Shown here: one piece after another, positions 46,390 to 56,060 of the stretch
Layout: every line of letters starts with the position of its first letter
Position numbering within the stretch: position 1 is the stretch's first letter
Notes under the pieces: generated by a model
What the model was told of the DNA's origin: nothing
Seen by the model: only the letters and a program-made list of their open reading frames with translations
The model's database searches: none
Position numbers and translations under genes: made by a program
NCBI GenBank assembly: GCA_022575985.1
Contig: JAKSXM010000231.1
Coordinates: forward strand, 23,846,501 to 23,910,500
Length of the DNA: 64,000 bases
Origin: Anagrus nilaparvatae
Lineage: Eukaryota > Arthropoda > Insecta > Hymenoptera > Mymaridae
Direction of reading: 5' to 3'

Positions 46390-47455
46390 GAAATGTTTTA
46401 TGCAATGATTGTATAAAAATATTTTTTTAATTTCAAAAATTTTTATGCAATGATTTTTTGTGTTTGTCTTGTTTTATAAGAAAATTGTATTTTTTTATTG
46501 AATTTACCAGAAACTATACGCCATTATAAATTTTTTTCTAACTGTCTCTTGTTTAATAGAAAATTTGGAATTTCAAATATTTTTATACAATGATTGCATT
46601 TAAATATTTTTTTAATTTCAAAAATTTTTATGCAATGATTGCACTGAAATATTTTTTTAATTTCAAAAATTTTTTAGCAATGATTGCATTGAAATATTTT
46701 TTTAATTTAAAAAACTTTTATGCAATGATTGCACTGAAATATTTTTTTAATTTTAAAAATTTTTATGCTATGATTGCATTGAAATATTTTTTTAATTTCA
46801 AAAATATTTATGAAATGATTGTATTGAAATATTTTTTTAATTTCAAAAATTTTTATGCAATGATTGCATTGAAATATTTTTTTAATTTCAAAAATTTTTT
46901 AGCAATGATTGCATTTAAATATTTTTTTAATTTCAAATTTTTTTTAGCAATGATTGCATTGAAATATTTTTTTAATTTCAAAAATTTTTATGCAATGATT
47001 GCATTGAAATATTTTTTTAATTTCAAAAAATTTTTAGCAATGATTGCATTGAAATATTTTTTTAATTTCAAAAATTTTTATGCAATGATTGCATTGAAAT
47101 ATTTTTTTAATTTCAAAAAATTTTTAGCAATGATTGCATTGAAATATTTTTTTAATTTCAAAAAAATTTTTTAGCAATGATTGCATTAAAATTTTTTTTG
47201 TATTTGTCTTGTTTTATAAGAAAATTGTATTTTTTTATTGACTTTACCAGAAACTATACGCCATTATAAATTATTTTCTAACTGTCTCTTGTTTAATAGA
47301 AAAGTTGGAATTTCAAATATTTTTATACAATGATTGCATTTAAATATTTTTTTAATTTCAAAAATTTTTATGCAATGATTGCACTGAAATATTTTTTTAA
47401 TTTCAAAAATTTTTTAGCAATGATTGCATTGAAATATTTTTTTAATTTCAAAAAT
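46390..47455 (+). repeat. 45-bp tandem repeat arrays
   Basis: The unit is TGCAATGATTGCATTGAAAT plus ATTTTTTTAATTTC and A/T filler, 45 bp. About 13 near-perfect copies lie in 46590-47190 and three more in 47330-47455, separated by a 130-bp-family phrase (47200-47330). Because 45 is a multiple of three the array happens to read as one 194-codon frame of MIALKYFFNFKNFYA repeats; I regard that as an artefact. Confidence 0.9.
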
Positions 47456-47910
47456 TTATATGATGAAAATGTCCACTTTTTGATTTTTTAAATTTTGAAG
47501 TTCTTATCTTCAAACAGTTGTAACTCTGAACCGTGATCTCAAATTAAAAAAAATAAAAACGTCAAATCGATAGCATTTTTTCCAAGGAATAATTTACACT
47601 AATCCTCGTCTCAAAAAATCTCTTAGATCCTGAGAAAAATCAGTTTTAGTGAAAAAAAATGAAATTATTTTGCGTTTTCGACCACTAACTTCTGATATTG
47701 ATTTCTCGAAATCATTTAAATATTTTTTAAAAATTAGAAAAAGGTCTGGAGATATTTCCTTAAAGATTACTTCAAAACCACTTTCATGTATTTTCGTCCG
47801 TACAATTCTTCATAAATGCGTGTCCAATAAAACCAAAAATAGTCAATTTTTTAAATTATTTCATTTTAATATATATAGGATTTTTTCAAGATTCAATTAT
47901 ATATATATAC
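47456..47910. other. AT-rich repeat module next to Helitron end
   Basis: 47455-47610 repeats the module of 31735-31885 and 37110-37270 (landmark AAACAGTTGTAACTCTG). 47610-47910 has no recognisable gene; the frame at 47649-47960 runs across the Helitron terminus and is not supported. Confidence 0.5.
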
Positions 47911-47950
47911 TAGGTGGCTCCGCCCCCTGCGCGCTTCGCGCGCCAACCCC
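47911..47950 (-). other. Helitron 3' terminal hairpin and CTAG
   Basis: On the plus strand CTAG (47911-47914) is followed by GTGGCTCCGCCCCCT and the GC hairpin with stem GCGCGC and loop TTC (about 47929-47944). The base next to CTAG outside the element is A on the plus strand (T on the element strand), matching insertion between A and T. Confidence 0.8.
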
Positions 47951-48657
47951 TGTAGAGTGATTGAAAAAGTGAATTAGTCATGAGAATCTACAACCACTGC
48001 CACGAAAATCAATTTATTCAAAATGAATAAGGTACACCTTGCAGGTAAATAAAAATATACTATCACAATACTTCAATCACTCTGGAAGTCTAATAATAAT
48101 AAATATTATTTAATTCATCTTTCATCATAATATTGGTTTAGGTTAAAGGATTCAAAAAAAAAAAATTATAGTTCATTCCTTTTGCTGTTTGATATTTATT
48201 AAAAGTATCATTTTAATTAAAAAAAGTATCTATGTCTGAGAAGCAAAAATCACTTGGTAAGTTAACTTATTATCAGTCATACTGTTAGTTGTTAACAGGG
48301 GAGAAACCCCGTGTATGGCGCGGCTTATTTCTAAGCTCTGTAGTAAAAATACTAGATTACCCGGGACGAGTATAAGACTGAGCGAAGCTATAGAAAATTT
48401 TTTGATTTATTTTATAACTTTTTTTAAATCATTATATTATTATTTCTTATTTAAAAATAATCCAAGTTAAAACTTAATAGTTTCGTATTTAATCATCTGC
48501 ATAAGTATTATTTTATCGTATATATAGTTTATTTGGTCTAGGAGTAATTGTTTCGTTTTTTAAAATAAATTTAGGCATATTAATGAAAAAAAATATAATT
48601 TATTGAATTATCTATGTATGAAATTGAATATAATTTTTTTTATTTTATTTTTATATT
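47951..48657. other. Helitron 3' non-coding region
   Basis: AT-rich and without a gene. Around 48300-48385 a GC-richer patch (AAACCCCGTGTATGGCGCGG ... CTAGATTACCCGGGACGAG) looks like the end of a second, nested Helitron-type element; this is only suggestive. Confidence 0.45.
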
Positions 48658-49705
48658 TTAGTGAATATCGTTTTTCAATTTGTGTAAAAACTTTTGTTTG
48701 TCTTTAAAAGAAGCACATAATCGAATAGAGTCGTATCTATATTTGTTGTAATCTTTTATTAGAATTAAATCGTTTATTGATTTAAGTCTACTTAATCCAA
48801 TGTAAGTGGTACCTAATTGCCGTTCACTGTCTCCAATATGGAGAAACATTTTATAAATAGTTTGGCCTTGGGATTTATGTATGGTTATTGAATATGATAA
48901 CATAAGTGGTATTTGTATTCGGCTGCATTGTATTTTATTATGTGTCCATGTACGGTTTAGAGGTATTATTGGAAATAGATTTTTATATAAATAGGGTCCT
49001 TTATAATTATCAAATTCTACCATGACAGCTTCTGGTAATTGCGGTGGTGAATTATTTTCAGCATAAATTATTTCTCTCACATATCCTAAAGTACCATTTA
49101 TTAAACCTCCTTCAGTCCATAAGTTTGCCCGTAACATGACATGACAATTTTTAGATAAGTATAAAACATATTGTAACCCTGATGCTTTTTCATCAGAACA
49201 ATGAATGGCTACATTAGGTGCATTTGTGGCTACAATTCTAGCTACTGGGTTTCCTGTGTTTTTCAAATGTTTTTCGTTATTTTCATCTACTTGTATGCAT
49301 TTCGGGTATAAATGTATTGCATTTTCAAACTTATCCAATTCATTTTTTGGTATAACAGTTTGCCGTCTGTTGTGCAATGCTTCATAGTTTTTTTGTGACA
49401 GTTCAGCGTTTGCTATTTCATCTAATAACTTAGAATATGGTGTTTCATTACCTTTTTTGCGGTGTGCATTTTGTAAACAGAAATATTTCTGAAACTCGTT
49501 AAAAACAAATTATCCTTGTAATTGCATTTTATCAGTATGTTTTTTGGTACTAAATATTGCTGTATATCCTACGGGTGTTAATTGGTTATAATCTCCGAAT
49601 AAGTAACTTTTTGTTTTTAGAGGTTGTGGAAAATTGAAACGACATGTAAGTTTATTATTGATTTGTATTTGTAACGTAAGTAATGTTTGCCATGTATTGT
49701 ATGTC
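48658..49705 (-). pseudogene. Helitron helicase, C-terminal part
   Basis: The open part 48658-49377 has 239 codons; upstream, homology continues with a stop. Pif1-type helicase motifs: FGDYNQLTPV (motif III, about 49570-49602), QYVLYLSKNCHVMLRANL then NGTLGYVREI, SYSITIHKSQGQT (motif V region) and TTYIGLSRLKS (motif VI). Motifs I (GKS) and II are not found between this part and the HUH part, so an internal deletion removed the ATP-binding site. In a working element it would unwind DNA during rolling-circle transposition. Inactive here. Confidence 0.8.
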
Positions 49706-50138
49706 TTTGCAATCGATTTAATAAATCTATTAAATCGTTTGTCAATCGTTCCTTTTTTATATCTGAAAAATTCTCTTTAGATGGATGAGAAACGCCTATA
49801 TCATGTCTTGGGTTAATAGCTAAACAAAAGTTATCAAAATATGTACAAGGTTTTTTTATTTCTTCTTCCGATAAATTATTGTAATCAAATGATGGTGCAT
49901 CTGCTAACTATAATATGCCATGTATATGCGGGGATCCTCTAAATTGCCATTCTCATCTGTACCAAAAATCAGTTACATTAAATATAGGTTTTATCACATG
50001 TTTTATAAATTTTTCCACTCGTATTTTAAAAAAGTAGCTGACTATCGCTAAGTGTAAAGAATATTGTTGTTTTTTTCAATTGTTTGACCATGGTTATTAA
50101 TTCTTCACATCGTTGATACCAATAACTGTTAGTTTACT
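49706..50138 (-). pseudogene. Helitron Rep, HUH nickase part
   Basis: On the minus strand EWQFRGSPHIHGIL is seen with HIH at about 49920-49930, the metal-binding HUH motif of rolling-circle nickases, followed by LADAPSFDYNN and CTYFDNFCLAINPRHD. TGA lies just before EWQ and TAG just after GIL, so it is broken. The catalytic Tyr region expected downstream is not clear and may be in the deleted part. Confidence 0.75.
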
Positions 50139-50409
50139 TTAATTTATTTTAGATGAATAAACCATTACATGTTTCCAGAAGTTTTTATCGTTTTTTAATT
50201 TATCTTTTAGCTGTTCTATAGTGCATTCTTGTAATTTTGCTTTGTTTACGTAAATTCCTGCTTTTTGTAACATTCCGTGTCGCATTACGGTATTCATAGC
50301 AAAAAATCTGAATCTTGGATCTTGTGCAAATCTTTTATCTTTATATTTCATAAGATGTTTGAAATATTCGTCTAAAGTCACTTTGATTTCTCTAGTTTGT
50401 GAAAAGTCT
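50139..50409 (-). pseudogene. Helitron-like N domain, left of LINE insertion
   Basis: Encodes ADFSQTREIKVTLDEYFKHL then KDKRFAQDPRFRFFAMNTVM, typical of the domain preceding the HUH part of Helitron Rep. ADFSQ is repeated on the other side of the LINE within the 17-bp target duplication, so the reading frame was continuous before the insertion. The frame stops at 50139 (TAA), then resumes in degraded form. The apparent N-terminal extension of this open frame (to 50492) comes from LINE sequence and is not part of the gene. Confidence 0.75.
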
Positions 50410-50433
50410 GCTTTTTTTTTTTTTTTTTTTTTG

Positions 50434-50453
50434 GGCCCCTTCAAGAAGGGGCC
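50434..50453 (-). other. Terminal hairpin next to LINE poly(A)
   Basis: GGCCCCTTC-AA-GAAGGGGCC on the plus strand, a perfect 20-bp inverted repeat one base from the poly(T). It is absent from the older relative at 2368. A 3' stem-loop beside the tail could be the site recognised by the element's reverse transcriptase, as proposed for other LINEs. Confidence 0.7.
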
Positions 50454-50723
50454 TTTTTCGTAGGACGAGGAGAATGCATTTACGCATACCATACACGCGT
50501 ACTGTATGGTTATGTGGGACTCAACCTCAAATTTGTATCTGGGGTTGCCCAGATATACACAATTGAGGAATTACAATACCCACTAAACTCCCCACCCTCC
50601 TGCATTTATGACAATATCATAGAATCCGGACCGGGACTCCCTGTTTAGGTATTACTTCGGTCCGGAAACAATGCAGCCCAGGCATTTCTTCGCCATACCC
50701 TGTCAATAAAGGAGGAGATTTTC
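50454..50723 (-). other. 3' UTR of R1-clade LINE
   Basis: Shares several 15-20-bp blocks with 2388-2680 (for example GTACTGTATGGTTATGTGGG and TTTATGACAATATCATAGAA-like). No gene. Confidence 0.7.
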
Positions 50724-53675
50724 CTACGAGAGGAAACCTTCCTCCTTTTTTCCAATCAGTGTTGCCCGTACGTACTCTGCCACACTGTACCAGTTAGCGG
50801 CACTGCGCAGCATTTCCGGGACGACTACTTCCGGCCTCCATTCATCGAAGGGCGGTCGCCCTTCAGCGAAGCGAGGACACCCAAAAAAGGTGTGCTCAGC
50901 GGTATCCAGCTCGCCCGGGCAATGCAAGCATTCCGGAGATGTCACCTTGCTCCACTTGAAAAGCATATCGCGGAAATAACCGTGACCAGTTAGGAACTGT
51001 GTGAGGTAGAAGTCTACCTCTCCATGATCACTGTTCATCCAGCTTTCCAAATCGATGATAAGGCGGTGCGTCCAACGTCCCCTCGGGTCACCATTCCACC
51101 TATACTGCCAACATTCCATTGTGCGGGAGCGGGCGCGAACGGAAGCTACGTCGTGCTCTTCTTCCCCACGGTTATAGATCGCCTGCCTTTCCAAGGCAAG
51201 CAGGTCGATGGGAATCACCCGAGCCACCACCTGGATCGCTGGCTCTGATACTGTCTTGTACGAGCAAGCGATTCGAAGTGCCCCCTGCCTCTGTACTGCC
51301 TTTAGTTTCTTGCAGTACTTTTTTATGCGGACATTGTCCGCCCACACCTCTGCACCGTAGAGCCAGATGGAGTTAACTGTCGTCATCAACAGCCTCCTCT
51401 TCTCAGATCTGGGACCGCCGATGTTCGTCATTAGCCACGAGAGGGACTTTGTCACCCGGCCAGCCTTTTCACAGGCCTGCTGGAATTGTCTATTGTAGGT
51501 CAAATTGTTATCCAAGAAGACCCCCAAATATTTGACCGATGACTTGGTCTGGATCATAAGGGGATTACCTCCGTCATCAAAGCTGATGCCGAATATGGTA
51601 TCAACCCTTCTCCGGGTCAGAAGGACAATCTCCGTTTTCGGGACTGCCAGTCTTAGTCCGTGATCCGACATCCAGCTATTGATAAGGCGCATGGCCTCAT
51701 CCAAGGTATTCTGCTGGTCCTCTGGCTCTCGAGCTGTTATGGTTAGAGCAACGTCATCCGCGTATCCGATCATGGAGCATCCATCCGGGAGCTCAATCTT
51801 TAGCAAGCCGTCGTAAAAGGCATTCCACAGATCAGGACCCAGAACTGAACCCTGCGCTATGCCTGCGCTTAATACTTTACCTCTTGTGCCATCGAGCGTG
51901 TCCCAGCGCAGGTATCGGTCCCAGAGGTAATCTCTGAGTATATTTCTCAGATAATCCGGAACTCTGAATACCTGCTCGAGGGAGTGCAACATATCGTCCC
52001 ACTTAGCCGAGTTGAATGCGTTTTTCACATCCAACGTGACAAGCAGGACGTCCGGTTTAATATCCGGCCGCACTTGTCTGGCCCTCATAACCACCTTCAC
52101 GACCTGCTCGATGGCACCGATCGTGGAACGCCCCTCACGAAAGCCGTGTTGGTCGTCGCTAAGGTCACCCGCTTCCCTAATTGCTTGCCGCAATCTTCCT
52201 CTGACCATGCTCTCCATCACCTTGCCAATGGTATTTAACATACACAATGGTCTGTAAGATGATGGAGATCCTGGTTCACCCTTTCCCTTGCTTATCAGAG
52301 CCAGACGGGCCACTTTCCAGTCCCTTGGAAAGGCGCCTGCCACGAGGCACGCGTTAAACATGCCAAGCAGGAGACCAGGGATTACCTTTGCAGCCGCCTT
52401 AAGGGCTTCCGTGGGTATTCCGTCTGGTCCTGGCGCTTTCCCATTTTTCATTGACCTAATTGCCTGAAGCATCTCCGCCTCGATAAATAGCGGAACTTGC
52501 TCCCTCGGGACATCCAAAGCAGGGTGTTGTTGGTTTGGATGATCCGGGAAGAGAGCGTCCACTATTCTTTTGGTCGTTGCTTCATCCATCGTGTTGTCAC
52601 ATCCGGACTTAAGTTTGCCCATGACAACCTTATATCCCAGGCCCCACGGGTCGCTGTTGACATCATCTCTTAGGGACCGAAGAAGCCTATGCTTGGCTCC
52701 CTTGTACTCTTCAGAGCGCGTAGCCAGCTCTGGGCGGCCATACGCTCTTTGCCGTCTTCTGCGTGCGCCGTAACAGACCCGTCTTAGCTCCGCAATTTCT
52801 TCATTCCACCAGTACACGCTTCTTTTACCCTTCCAGGGCCGTTTACGCGGCATAGAGGCATCGCAGGCTCCCCTCAGAAGAACAGTTACCCTCTTGACAA
52901 GGGTCTCTGCCTCTCGCGGGGTGGTCGGTCCTCCATGCCAGGCTGGGATAGACGAGAACTCTTCGCGAAGATAATCCACAAATCTGTCCTCGTCCATCTT
53001 TGACACATTCCAGCCTAGTGGGCGCTTTTTGTACGGGGGCCGATTAGCAACCCTATCACGCACTTTGAAGGTGATGTAATTATGATCGCTGCCATTGGCT
53101 CCATCCATCACCCTCCAGCCACCCACTCTTCCTGCCAGCCCGGCCGAGGCAAAAGTGACATTAGGGATCGATTCGCCAAAGCCTGGCCTTACGTAGGTTG
53201 GATTGTTCCCAGAGTTCATGACCACCAGATCAGTTCTAGCAGCCATCTCTAGGATCAACGTTCCCCTACGGTTCGTGGTTGGCATTCCCCATTCCACGGC
53301 CCTGGCATTTAAGTCCCCAGCAAATATGATATTGCCAGAGACTTCCCTTATCGTTTCCTCCAATGAGGCCAGCTTTGCGGTGAACACCCCAATAGTGTCA
53401 TTCGGTGACAAATAACAACTAATGAAAGTTGTATCACCGCACTTTGCCCAGACGTGGCAATTGCCTTTTCCATGTCGTGACATAGACGTCTGAGAACGAC
53501 CTCGTAGCCATATAGCGCACCGGCCTGTGTCATCGGTTAACCAGAATTGCTGGTTCCTATTGCGAAGCGGCTCGGATAGCAAGACGACGCTAGAGTCTGT
53601 CTCGCCTGCGAGCTGATCGAGCAAAAGGTCAGCAAGAATGGTTTTGTTCATATTCCCTTGCAGGACTCCGAACAT
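50724..53675 (-). CDS. R1-clade LINE ORF2: endonuclease and reverse transcriptase
   Basis: Nicks target DNA and copies element RNA there (target-primed reverse transcription, nucleus). I start it at the Met overlapping the ORF1 stop (TAATG); the frame is open 16 codons further upstream (to 53723). With the longer numbering: AP-type endonuclease, residues 18-225 (QGNMNKT, SEP, GDLNA at 136-140, SDH at 212-214); reverse transcriptase, about 410-735 (SYRPLCMLNTIGKVME, catalytic Asp in TLDVKNAF at 565, YADD at 654-657); C-terminal knuckle C932-X2-C935-X8-H944-X4-C949. All key residues are present and the length is normal, so the protein looks functional. Motifs and the ORF1 remnant fit the R1 clade. 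Confidence 0.92.
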   Translation of the reverse strand: MFGVLQGNMNKTILADLLLDQLAGETDSSVVLLSEPLRNRNQQFWLTDDTGRCAIWLRGRSQTSMSRHGKGNCHVWAKCGDTTFISCYLSPNDTIGVFTAKLASLEETIREVSGNIIFAGDLNARAVEWGMPTTNRRGTLILEMAARTDLVVMNSGNNPTYVRPGFGESIPNVTFASAGLAGRVGGWRVMDGANGSDHNYITFKVRDRVANRPPYKKRPLGWNVSKMDEDRFVDYLREEFSSIPAWHGGPTTPREAETLVKRVTVLLRGACDASMPRKRPWKGKRSVYWWNEEIAELRRVCYGARRRRQRAYGRPELATRSEEYKGAKHRLLRSLRDDVNSDPWGLGYKVVMGKLKSGCDNTMDEATTKRIVDALFPDHPNQQHPALDVPREQVPLFIEAEMLQAIRSMKNGKAPGPDGIPTEALKAAAKVIPGLLLGMFNACLVAGAFPRDWKVARLALISKGKGEPGSPSSYRPLCMLNTIGKVMESMVRGRLRQAIREAGDLSDDQHGFREGRSTIGAIEQVVKVVMRARQVRPDIKPDVLLVTLDVKNAFNSAKWDDMLHSLEQVFRVPDYLRNILRDYLWDRYLRWDTLDGTRGKVLSAGIAQGSVLGPDLWNAFYDGLLKIELPDGCSMIGYADDVALTITAREPEDQQNTLDEAMRLINSWMSDHGLRLAVPKTEIVLLTRRRVDTIFGISFDDGGNPLMIQTKSSVKYLGVFLDNNLTYNRQFQQACEKAGRVTKSLSWLMTNIGGPRSEKRRLLMTTVNSIWLYGAEVWADNVRIKKYCKKLKAVQRQGALRIACSYKTVSEPAIQVVARVIPIDLLALERQAIYNRGEEEHDVASVRARSRTMECWQYRWNGDPRGRWTHRLIIDLESWMNSDHGEVDFYLTQFLTGHGYFRDMLFKWSKVTSPECLHCPGELDTAEHTFFGCPRFAEGRPPFDEWRPEVVVPEMLRSAANWYSVAEYVRATLIGKKEEGFLS

Positions 53676-53815
53676 TACCGATGACACTTTATCTTCCTTG
53701 CAGTAAGTGCCTCCCGATAACACTTACATGCTCCGCATCCTGGAAGGTGGTCGGTCTTGGCCTTGTCAGCTCTTTCCCTGCAGAGGAAGCATTCTGCTTT
53801 TTCCACAGGACAATT
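53675..53815 (-). pseudogene. C-terminal end of LINE ORF1 (zinc knuckle)
   Basis: 46 codons left by 5' truncation: CFLCRERADKAKTDHLPGCG followed by ACKC gives a Cys/His knuckle of the type that ends R1-clade Gag-like ORF1. Its stop TAA (53677-53675) overlaps the ORF2 ATG (53675-53673) as TAATG, the arrangement described for termination-reinitiation in the R1-clade element SART1. Confidence 0.75.
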
Positions 53816-53831
53816 TTTGTGAAAAGTCTGC

Positions 53832-54135
53832 TACTCCTCGAGGAAATAAATGTGCGAATGCACAAGCTATGTAACCTTCCGTGGTAAATTCATTAATTGG
53901 ATTCTTTTCTAAAGTTGGGTAATTTAAATTTAATTCTTATTTTATCTTATTATCTTGATTAATAATTGATATATTCTGTATATTTGATTCAGTTAATGTA
54001 TTATCATAAATTTCTGATGAATTGTCCGATTTGTTAGAATTATTGTCCAAATTTTCCATCTTATTAATTTCTAAAGATTGTAATTCATTACCTATGTTTC
54101 CATTATTTGGTAACTGTTTTAAAATATCCCCGGTG
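53832..54135 (-). pseudogene. Helitron Rep segment between LINE and foldback
   Basis: On the minus strand: GDILKQLPNNGNIGNELQSL, an Asn/Ser-rich linker, then NPINEFTTEGYIACAFAHLF and PRGVADFSQ, which continues across the LINE into 50409. The PINEF...G...A.AF..LFP.G.ADF pattern is typical of Helitron Rep. At the right it abuts the foldback. Confidence 0.75.
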
Positions 54136-56060
54136 CATAAGTTAACGTTAAAATTAACGTTAAAAATTAACGTTACATTTTAACGTTAATTTTAACGTTA
54201 ATTTAAGGTAACTTTAACGTTAATTTAAGGTAGATTTAACGTTAATTTAATGTTAAATTTAAAGTTAAATTTAACGTTAAAATTATCGCGGAAAATTGAA
54301 GAAAAAAAATCTTCATAATTTTGCTAATCCAACTATGTAGTTATTATGGAAATTACCCTGATGCTTCTAAAATTAAGCATCATTGCTATTTTTTCACAAC
54401 TAAATTTTTTAATCAAATTAATGTTCGTTCTAACATTAAATTTAACATTAAATTTATTATTAAATTTAATGCTAAAATTTAACATTGAAATTAACATTAA
54501 ATTTAACGTTAAAATTCAACATTAAATTTAACGTTAAAATTCAACATTAAATTTAACGTTAAAATTCAACCTTAAATTTAACGTTAAAATTCAACACTAA
54601 ATTTAACGTTAAAATTTAATGCTAAATTAAACGTTCAAATCCGATATTAAATTTAACGTTAAAATTTAACGTTAATTTTAACGTAAAAAAAGCATATAAC
54701 ATAACAACCAAAATTTTAGAAACGTTTTATTAATATTTTAGGACGTTTCATCGGCTCCGACTTTTTTTCCCTTAAAATTGCTTTTTGGCGTATTTACGGA
54801 CATTTGGTGTATAAAAAAAAAAATTTAGTATCTTCTTCATTTTTTTATTTTATTGATAGATCAATCAAATACACACACACACACACACAAATTTACAATG
54901 GATTAAAACTTTGTTTCGATCAATAAATTACAGCTGGTTTAGTAACATCATTAGAAATTTCTGTAAATAAAAGAAAATATAAATTTTTTAGCTATTATTT
55001 TCTAAAAAAGTTTAAATCTGAATAAATTGCATTACCTACTTGTTTTTTCAATTATATTACATGACCGTTTTAATTTTTTGAAAATGTAGTCTGAACCTCA
55101 AAAGTCAGCTATTATTAACTGCCGATGTAAAATTTTCAATTTAAGAGTTTCGATCGGAACTCCATCTTTTCGGAAAAAAAAGTTTTATACCAGATCTCCA
55201 ATCAGACTTTCAAAAATATTGATTTTCTCTTGTGGAAGTAAATTTCCAATCTCTGAGGATCAAAAAAAGTAAAAATTTAGTTTTTCACACTATCAGATTG
55301 CTGCGCTTAAATTTTTCTTAAAAGTTTGGGCGATAACTATTTCACCGATTTACTTTGTTTGATGAGTAGTTAAAAAAATATATTAACATGGAACATATTT
55401 ATAAGGAGGGGGTACTTGAGAACTTGAAAATGAAGGGGGGGGGGGTAAAATTTGCCCTATTTAAGGGGGGGGGGGTCACATGAGACTTTGAATAATTAAG
55501 AGACTTTGAAAAATCTAGAATTAAGGACTTAGAATGTTCCATGCATTTAAGTTAAGTTAACACAAACCAGTTATAAGTTTTTTTGATGGGATGACTTGGA
55601 ATTTTTTTTTTAAAGTTTTTACAGGGCCGAACTTAGCTAAATTAATACCTAAATCAAAAATAATCTGTAATCCCATCAAGGACGCACTGGCCAATGAATC
55701 TCCGAATAAAGGTATATTTGCATTTCTACGAGAAAATACGTTTTATGAGCACCAAAAATTAAAAAAAAAAAAAAAAAAAATTCATAACCAGTTTGTGTAA
55801 CTACACAACCAACGAGCATGGAACATGTTCACTCATAACAGTAAAAAATCCAAAAACCGAAATTACGATAAATCCTGAAATATATACTATGCTAAGTCCA
55901 TAAACTTAAAGTATTCTAGGGTTGTTACTTGTTGAGGATTGTTATCTCCCATTTCAAATTATTCTAAGTTCCTAAATCGAAAATATTATAAGTCCATTTC
56001 ACCCCCCCTAAAAACGACACTTTTTCACCCCCCCTAAAAGCGTCAATTTTTGACCCCCCC
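54136..56060. repeat. Left outer arm with TTAACGTTAA iterons
   Basis: 54140-54690 is dense in AACGTT palindromes (TTAACGTTAA, TTTAACGTTAAA). Then come an AC microsatellite (54873-54888), moderately AT-rich sequence, and long G runs at 55433-55486. Landmarks such as AAGATTTGTT-free AT stretches apart, the mirror copy is at 61015-62945. Confidence 0.8.
55577..55805 (+). other. Unpaired insert in left outer arm with possible exon
   Basis: About 230 bp with no partner at the matching place of the right arm (near 61545). It reads TTTTTACAG at 55615-55623, a splice-acceptor-like sequence, followed by an open frame GPNLAKLIPKSKIICNPIKD continuing through NKGIFAFLRENTFYEHQKLK to an A-rich stretch. 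The protein is not recognised. It could be a captured exon or a retroposed fragment, since an A run follows (55758-55779). Confidence 0.4.

Larger units (their letters stand above)
50413..53815 (-). mobile_element. R1-clade LINE, 5'-truncated, intact ORF2
   Basis: 3.4 kb flanked by a 17-bp duplication TTTGTGAAAAGTCTGCT (50396-50412 and 53816-53832) of the Helitron gene. It ends in poly(A) (about 20 T on the plus strand at 50412-50432). Order on the minus strand: last zinc knuckle of ORF1 (53815-53675), full ORF2 (53675-50724), 3' UTR of about 290 bp, 20-bp hairpin, poly(A). GC content is far above the surroundings. Intact ORF2 and a perfect target duplication indicate recent insertion. The truncated 5' end makes this copy itself unlikely to express both proteins. 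Confidence 0.9.

Noticed and set aside
46590..47174. 194-codon frame of MIALKYFFNFKNFYA repeats
   Set aside because: It is a direct reading of a 45-bp tandem DNA repeat with poly(T) blocks; a multiple-of-three period keeps it open. No gene context.
50410..50492. N-terminal extension of the Helitron frame into the LINE 3' end
   Set aside because: The Lys run is the LINE poly(A) and the residues before it are LINE 3' UTR; the gene was continuous across the target duplication before insertion.
51024..53533. Several plus- and minus-strand frames of 60-85 codons within the LINE
   Set aside because: They are shadows of the GC-rich ORF2 on the opposite strand or in other frames.
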